Shown here one piece after another: positions 58,761 to 64,000 of a stretch of DNA of 64,000 nucleotides. The translations under genes were made by a program, and so were the position numbers. The DNA comes from Cheiracanthium punctorium (taxonomy: Eukaryota; Arthropoda; Arachnida; Araneae; Cheiracanthiidae), in contig JAWZYV010016004.1 of the NCBI GenBank assembly GCA_038373885.1, positions 682,001 through 746,000 on the forward strand, given 5' to 3'. The notes under the pieces were generated by a model. That model was not told where the DNA came from. It searched no databases and saw only the letters and a list, made by a program, of their open reading frames with translations. Positions within the stretch are counted from its first letter, which is position 1. Each line of letters starts with the position of its first letter.

Positions 58761-58889
58761 TCTTCGCAACACCTCGATGGGGTAGATAATGGCTGTCATG
58801 GTGCCTTTCGTTATCTAAGTCAACAGGCTCAATTGCGCTTTCTTCCAACCAATCTTTTATGACTTCTCCATATTGCTGCTAATAGCCGC

Positions 58890-59665
58890 TTTTCTACAAT
58901 CTTCCCACGGTTGGTTTTAATCTTTCGAAAGCTACTGATTGGTTGTTCGATAAAGTTTTGTGGTTTCGTATACAGGGAAGAGGAACTTCGTATCTGCCTT
59001 CCTCATCTCTCTTTAATGGGTTGCAAAAATGCTCCATAGATGCTTCTTCTAATTCTTTATTACACTGATTTTCCGCCAAATCGGTAATTCCCGGTACATC
59101 TAAATTCCACAGATTTGAAATCTGCGGTTCACTCACATGAAGTGAAAGTGCTAGCAATGAAGAACCCGACTTAGAATTATTATTAAAGGATTTTCCCATG
59201 ACAGTCCAGCCTAAAACAGTATTTACCGCGACTAAACCACAAGAAAGATGTTTTATTTCTTCAATCATAATTCTCCCTGCAACATCTGCTCCTATTAAAA
59301 CGTGTACTTCGTTTAAATCATTCTCATGCAAGCATCCTTCGCCTAACATTAGAATATCACTCAAAAAAAATTTGCTGTCCTTCAACTCCTTAATACACTG
59401 CATATCTTTTACCATTGGAATGATTGCACAAATTTTCTTCTGATCCATTAGTTTTACCGCACAATTGTGCTTTCTATCCAAGATGCTCAAATTCGCAGAA
59501 TACAGATTATGATCTACAGTTGATTCGACACCGCCAAAAAGACCGGGTGTAACTGTTTCCTTACCCAAACATTTTAATCCTAATTTTTATGCCGTGAACT
59601 TTGAAATGTAACTTCTTTGTGAACCGGAATCTATCATTACTCGAATTAAATATTCAACATTTTCA
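58890..59665 (-). pseudogene. BEL/Pao aspartic protease region
   Basis: MIDSGSQRSYIS near 59600-59640 is the DSG active site of the DUF1758-like protease; a stop follows within a few codons. The frame then opens from 59568 to 58894, with VLIGADVAGRIMIEEIKHL and VNTVLGWTVMGK, the usual following segment. Confidence 0.8.
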
Positions 59666-59688
59666 TTTTTAACTCGAATAATCAAAGT

Positions 59689-61135
59689 CTACAAATATAT
59701 TTCATTAGTGGACGCGTGGTTCGTTAACACAGTCCCAGCTCCATCTACAGAAATATTGCCCTTATTATCAGTACTGATATCGTTATATTTGAATCCACAC
59801 AGAATACATGCGTGTTTTCCATGGCAATGTGAACAAGTTATCTTGGTGTTACAGAATCGCGAAATGCGTCTTTTATTTTCTAAACATCTGAAACATATCC
59901 TATTTTTCATTAAAATAGTTTTTCTTTTTCCGATCGGTAAGTTTACAGCATAATCACTAATCGCACTGCAGTGATCGTCTGTACTGTCACAGAAAAAGCA
60001 AATTAATTTCTTTCTATCAACATCCGCTGTCAATAGTTCGGAAGCCTTAGCTACCCGTTTATTTTCGTTCCTAATCGGACGCCAGTGAAAATGCTCTCGC
60101 GTGTTTTTAAGGCGAGAAGGGTTATAAATCGAACGCGAGTTGCAGCTGTCTCGCCTGAATGTCTGCGATTGACTGGCCATACGTTCACGAGATTCCAAAG
60201 CCATCGAAAAGGAAATTCATGAATTCTTTGATATGGGAATAAGAATTTTCAGTTTCAATTTTGATGTATCATAAAACTAAATTAGTGTGCATATTCTTCT
60301 TCATCATAGGGCATAAAACAGCACCATAATTTTCGGGAGTTAATCTCAAAGCTTTTAAACTTCGCATATGTGTATTAAAGGTATCGTAAAATTTTCTAAA
60401 CGCGCGAACATCACTTGAGGACGCATATTTATAATGCCATTCATATGGGTATGAATGGCATTAAAAATTATAATACATCCTTCTTAGCAAATCTTTCTTT
60501 CAGCAGTTTAATAGCAGAATCATAATTTACGGCCGAAACAGAAAATCCTTCAACAGTATTTAAGGTATAACCGACTAAATGTGCTCTGGGGAAATAAATT
60601 TATCTGTTTTATCTAAAGAATCATTGTCATGAATTGCCGTTTCAAAACTGTTCCAAAACGTTAGCCATTGATTGATATCACCATGAAATTTGGATATGCT
60701 GAGTTTAGGAAGTTTAATACGCACTTTTTTCACTTGTGTGTCCGTTTTCACATTATTCGTATTCATCTATGTGTGTGTGCTACAGTTGAATCTATGCCAG
60801 CGCTAGTGTTCTGGGGTTTAGGCCTATCTTTTTCACGTATTTTCTTCTTCGCTCTGAATTTCGAGATTACTACTTTTTCATTATATTCTTCAGCTTTCTC
60901 GAATTCCGACTGATACTCATCGTCGGTAAACAACGGTTCTTATTGTTCGTCAACTAGTTTTAGTCCATAAAATTTAAAGGTTAAAGTTTCCAATTGCTCT
61001 TCGAAAATACTGATCTTATTCTTCCTTAGAGAGTTGACTGATAACAAGGTTTCCTAATTTTGTAAGTGCATTTGTAACAGCTGTTTTTAATACGCCTCTT
61101 CTCTTTAACAAGCTTAAGGTTTTTTTCTCAGACAT
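59689..61135 (-). pseudogene. BEL/Pao Gag, broken
   Basis: The start is probably at 61135: MSEKKTLSLLKRRGVLKTAV. A stop ends this frame after about 39 codons. Later parts are LPKLSISKFHGDINQWLTFW (60575-60766), the DUF1759 capsid-like start, and a zinc-knuckle piece with CFRCLENKRRISRFC and CSHCHGKHACILC (59689-60204). The segment between 60200 and 60570 is badly decayed. Confidence 0.8.
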
Positions 61136-61284
61136 TTTCGATAGAATGAGTGTTAATTCAAAACTAAAATTATCAGTATTACCAGTTGTAAATTATTAGT
61201 TCACAATTCTTAATTTAGGAATAGCTTACAGTTCAAATCAAGCAGTCTCATCCCAGCCAGGGATGCCAGGAAATATCACAACTA

Positions 61285-61621
61285 GGATTTCAAATTCAAG
61301 AACAAATACAATTGCTTACCTTTCTTTCTAATGGTAATCCTTGCCGTGACTCGCAAACTTCGGCGTTTTTTAATATATCGGGATAATTTCATAAGTAAGC
61401 AGGTCTAGGTTCATATCTAATACTATTTACAACACTGATAACAACACTCAAACTAATTAACAATCAGAAAATAATCATAATAGACATAATTACCGAATAG
61501 CGAGTTTTTTTTCTTAGTTTCTCGCTCGCTCGCGTTACAATTCTCTCTTTCGTTCTTGTTTACAGTCTCAGTTTCGGTTGGTGGAGCTGCGAACTCTGGC
61601 AGAGCTGTTGCCATTCGCGAC
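61285..61621 (-). repeat. 5' LTR of BEL/Pao element
   Basis: It matches the 3' LTR on the minus strand; the edge base is C where the other has T (cgtcgcg against tgtcgcg). Just inside it, on the minus strand, a tggcatccctggctggga segment lies where the primer binding site would be. Confidence 0.85.
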
Positions 61622-62846
61622 GCAATAACGCTATACATTTCTCAGTACGGAAAAAATAATAATATTTGTAATAAAAAATCAATTCAATCATTCAAATCAA
61701 TCAAATTTAATCATCAGCTGTATCTTCCCGAAACAAGATATTAATACCCAAATTCACTTCTCCAAGGCACATACATATGGCGAGTGATCTGGCGATGTTC
61801 TTAACCGCTACAGAAATGATACAGAAATTATTCGACAGAATAATGTGAATATTGTTCCAATGCGTAGATGTCATTCAGACCCGGAGTAAATGAAATTGAA
61901 AAGTTTATGCTCCTTTTGACACCAGATAACTTGTCAATGCTTACTCAATAAATTACGCGTACGATACAGATATTCCTGATAAAAATAGAAGATAGATCAT
62001 GAAAAGTTGTCTAGTTGCAATTGGATGTTTTGTAACTTGACTTGATAACTAAAATAAGCAGGATATTTTATATTGCGGACAATCTTTTCACATTTTTAAT
62101 AAAATACTATAAAAATTATTTTTGACTCCAAGCATTTTCTTTATCATCTGTTATTTTCTTATCATTATTTTATTTTCTTTATTTAAATGATTAAATATTC
62201 AGATATATTTCCTCATTTCTAAGGTCTTCTTCGAGCGAAAAAAGTTTCGACTTTTCTTTACCGTAATTTCATAGGATGCTTCTTCTCTTTTATATAATTT
62301 TCATGATCTTTCAAACTTTTTTAACATATTTTCCTTGGTCTCCTCCTCACCATTGCAGTCGATTCACAATCCATTATCATTTATGGTATTCTCTCGTTGT
62401 TCATTCTCTTGACGTTTCTAAACGACGTTAACGCATTTTCTAGAAGTACCTAAAACCACTGTATTTTAACTTAACTAATCAGAAAATGCTCATAACAGCT
62501 AATATAAGATGGAAAACAAAATTACCACCCTTTTACATTTTTCAGCCGAAATGATGATACCTGGATACATTTTTGTTGTATATTCTTGATAATTATATAT
62601 GACTTTAAATTATTGTATAGAATAAATCATGATGATTATATTTCACTACTAGAGGAGAAAAACGCCTGCAAATACCGTCGTCAACCGGAAGAGATATTAA
62701 ACTAAATTCCTACAACCAACTGTCTGGTAATTTTTTGATCTATTTGACTCTTCATCAATCCACTTTTTTAATGTAGATTTTTTCATCTGTATTATATTAG
62801 GGGAAGGAGGCCTAAAATGATCCATTTAAGGGAAAACTTGTATAAG
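61622..62846. other. AT-rich non-coding stretch
   Basis: Flank of the BEL/Pao element, with no gene or element recognised. Confidence 0.5.
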
Positions 62847-63460
62847 TAGCATAAATCTATTATATAAATGTGAAAGTTTGTCTGTTTGTTTGTTTGTTCG
62901 TCCGGGAACTCCTCCCACACCGTCAGACCGATCGGCTTCAAATTTTGCACATACACGTAAAACGACATAGAATAGGCCGTAGGCTACTTTAAAATTCTGA
63001 AAATCCACCTGTTCCCTAATTTTTAACGATTTTTCGCAATTTTCAGGGCAGAAAGCTACTCAAATGTCCTATTTCAGCAAATTCGTGAGCATGCGCCGAG
63101 ACGGTTGGTCGCAGACCTACCGAATTTTGCATACGGCTTCACTAGGACAGATCCTAACACGCCTCGGAGCAATGTTTTTGAAATTCGAATTAGAAAATGT
63201 ATTATTTTATGTTTTGTCCGATTTTTGGCGATTTTTTTCGCTTAATACGTAATAACGCCAGTAATTACACTCGCAACAAAACGATATTTACATCATCGGA
63301 TAGAGGAGAAAATTTGCTTTTCAAAACTGTTTGTTCGGACTGTGTAACATAATTTGCAGATTTTGGGGGATTTTTCAAATAAAATTAAATTTCACGCTGA
63401 CTTTCGTAAAATATTTTTAAAACTGCTGCATCTTGAATTCTATCCGTCATAACTTTTTTA
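62847..63460 (+). mobile_element. Helitron-like fragment, 5' part
   Basis: It starts tctattatataaatgtgaaa, then tctgtttgtttgtttgttcg; next come cagaccgatcggcttcaaat, gacatagaataggccgtagg and aaatccacctgttccc, which match the 243-bp unit at 2.96 kb with changes. One copy only; no 3' hairpin was seen, so the right edge is approximate. Confidence 0.65.
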
Positions 63461-64000
63461 TATTTTGTCAAATGACGGAGCATACATTTCGCCCTCTTTT
63501 AAAAGAGAAACCAAAGGAAAATATTAATTAGGAGAAACATTTTTACGAATTTTTATGTAAAGAAGGATTTTTATTTCAAAAGCAATGCTTAAAAACGTCG
63601 GTATGTTATCTTGCGGTTTGGTTGTCTTGGAGACAGTAACAATGATTAAAGTTGCCAGTTGGAAAAAAATAAATAAAATTACTTTAAAATAACTGTGTTT
63701 TCGCATGTTGAATGTTGTGCGTGATTTTGATGTCATGAGTTTAAAACCCCTTTCGAAACTCAATCAGAATAACGAACTCACAATGAATTATCCAGCATTA
63801 TTTTCATTTTCAATTGAGATTTTAAACGGGATACGTTTTCGAATCGAAGGAAATATATTGCGGTGTTAAACAGGACCTGATTATGACCAACAGGGGCCCC
63901 CGGGCATTGATGAATTTGGGGGTCCCCCTTTTATGAAATTTGTTTTATTTTTCATAAAATTTTGTTATAAAAAAAGAACAACATTTGAAATTGGGGGCCA
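63461..64000. other. AT-rich stretch ending in a GC-rich repeat
   Basis: No gene. From about 63868 to the window end, words such as caggggcccccgggc and gggggtcccccttt belong to a ggggcc-type dispersed repeat like those at 20.7 and 23.7-24.1 kb; it runs off the window. Confidence 0.5.

Larger units (their letters stand above)
55823..61621 (-). mobile_element. BEL/Pao LTR retrotransposon, decayed
   Basis: The minus strand has LTR, Gag with DUF1759-like and zinc-knuckle parts, an aspartic protease, BEL-type reverse transcriptase with a YVDN-type box, a Pao/A17-like segment, integrase N- and C-terminal parts and LTR, the order of BEL/Pao elements. Every coding part is broken by stops and frameshifts, and the LTRs differ at many places including indels, so it is far older than the Gypsy copy. 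Its 5' end is at the right. Confidence 0.9.

Noticed and set aside
1..64000. CRISPR array or prokaryotic operon
   Set aside because: No regularly spaced short repeats with unique spacers and no run of adjacent bacterial-type genes; the content is eukaryotic transposons.

Overview
The window is AT-rich eukaryotic DNA with no recognisable host gene, rRNA gene, CRISPR array or bacterial-type operon. Its content is a layered deposit of transposable elements, tRNA-derived SINEs, minisatellites and old low-copy duplications. The mix of Tc1/mariner, DUF4817-type, piggyBac-like, hAT-like, Helitron-like, BEL/Pao and Ty3/Gypsy elements, with a Gag and Pol style familiar from arthropods, points to an arthropod. 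An arachnid such as a spider is my best guess, but this is inference, not proof. The window could be intergenic or lie in a long intron.

Layout. 0.8-1.5 kb: internally deleted mariner. 1.7-2.8 kb: possible hAT-like unit holding a minisatellite split by a SINE. 2.9-5.4 kb: Helitron-like element with two tandem-repeat blocks and a 3' hairpin. 6.1-8.8 kb: large inverted-repeat element whose arms each carry a tRNA-Arg-like Pol III promoter. 9.35-10.37 kb: near-complete but dead DUF4817-type transposase. 11.0-11.6 kb: piggyBac remnant. 11.8-13.1 kb: GC-rich degenerate repeat and a probable LINE tail. 13.29-13.79 kb: deletion derivative of a DUF4817-type element with perfect 21-bp inverted ends. 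15.0-16.6 kb: Tc1 element. 16.7-20.0 kb: a Tc1 element apparently split by a piggyBac-like unit that itself contains another Tc1 element. 20-26.7 kb: Helitron-like fragment, GC-rich repeats, a SINE inside another SINE-like sequence, and a 132-bp hAT-like MITE. 33-41.5 kb and 48.5-51 kb: diverged non-coding duplications. 43.1-48.1 kb: a young Ty3/Gypsy element. 51.2-51.6 kb: a TTAA-flanked MITE inside a SINE. 55.8-61.6 kb: a decayed BEL/Pao element on the minus strand. 62.8 kb onward: another Helitron-like fragment.

How the parts relate. The youngest event I can see is the Gypsy element, whose LTRs differ at 3 of 460 aligned bases, yet its integrase already carries one frameshift and one stop. 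Every transposase seen is broken, so the short elements would need proteins from elsewhere in the genome. Nested insertions give a relative order of events at four places (2.2, 16.7-20.0, 26.0 and 51.25 kb). The least explained structure is the 6.1-8.8 kb inverted-repeat element. All boundaries were read by eye; no alignment or database search was run.
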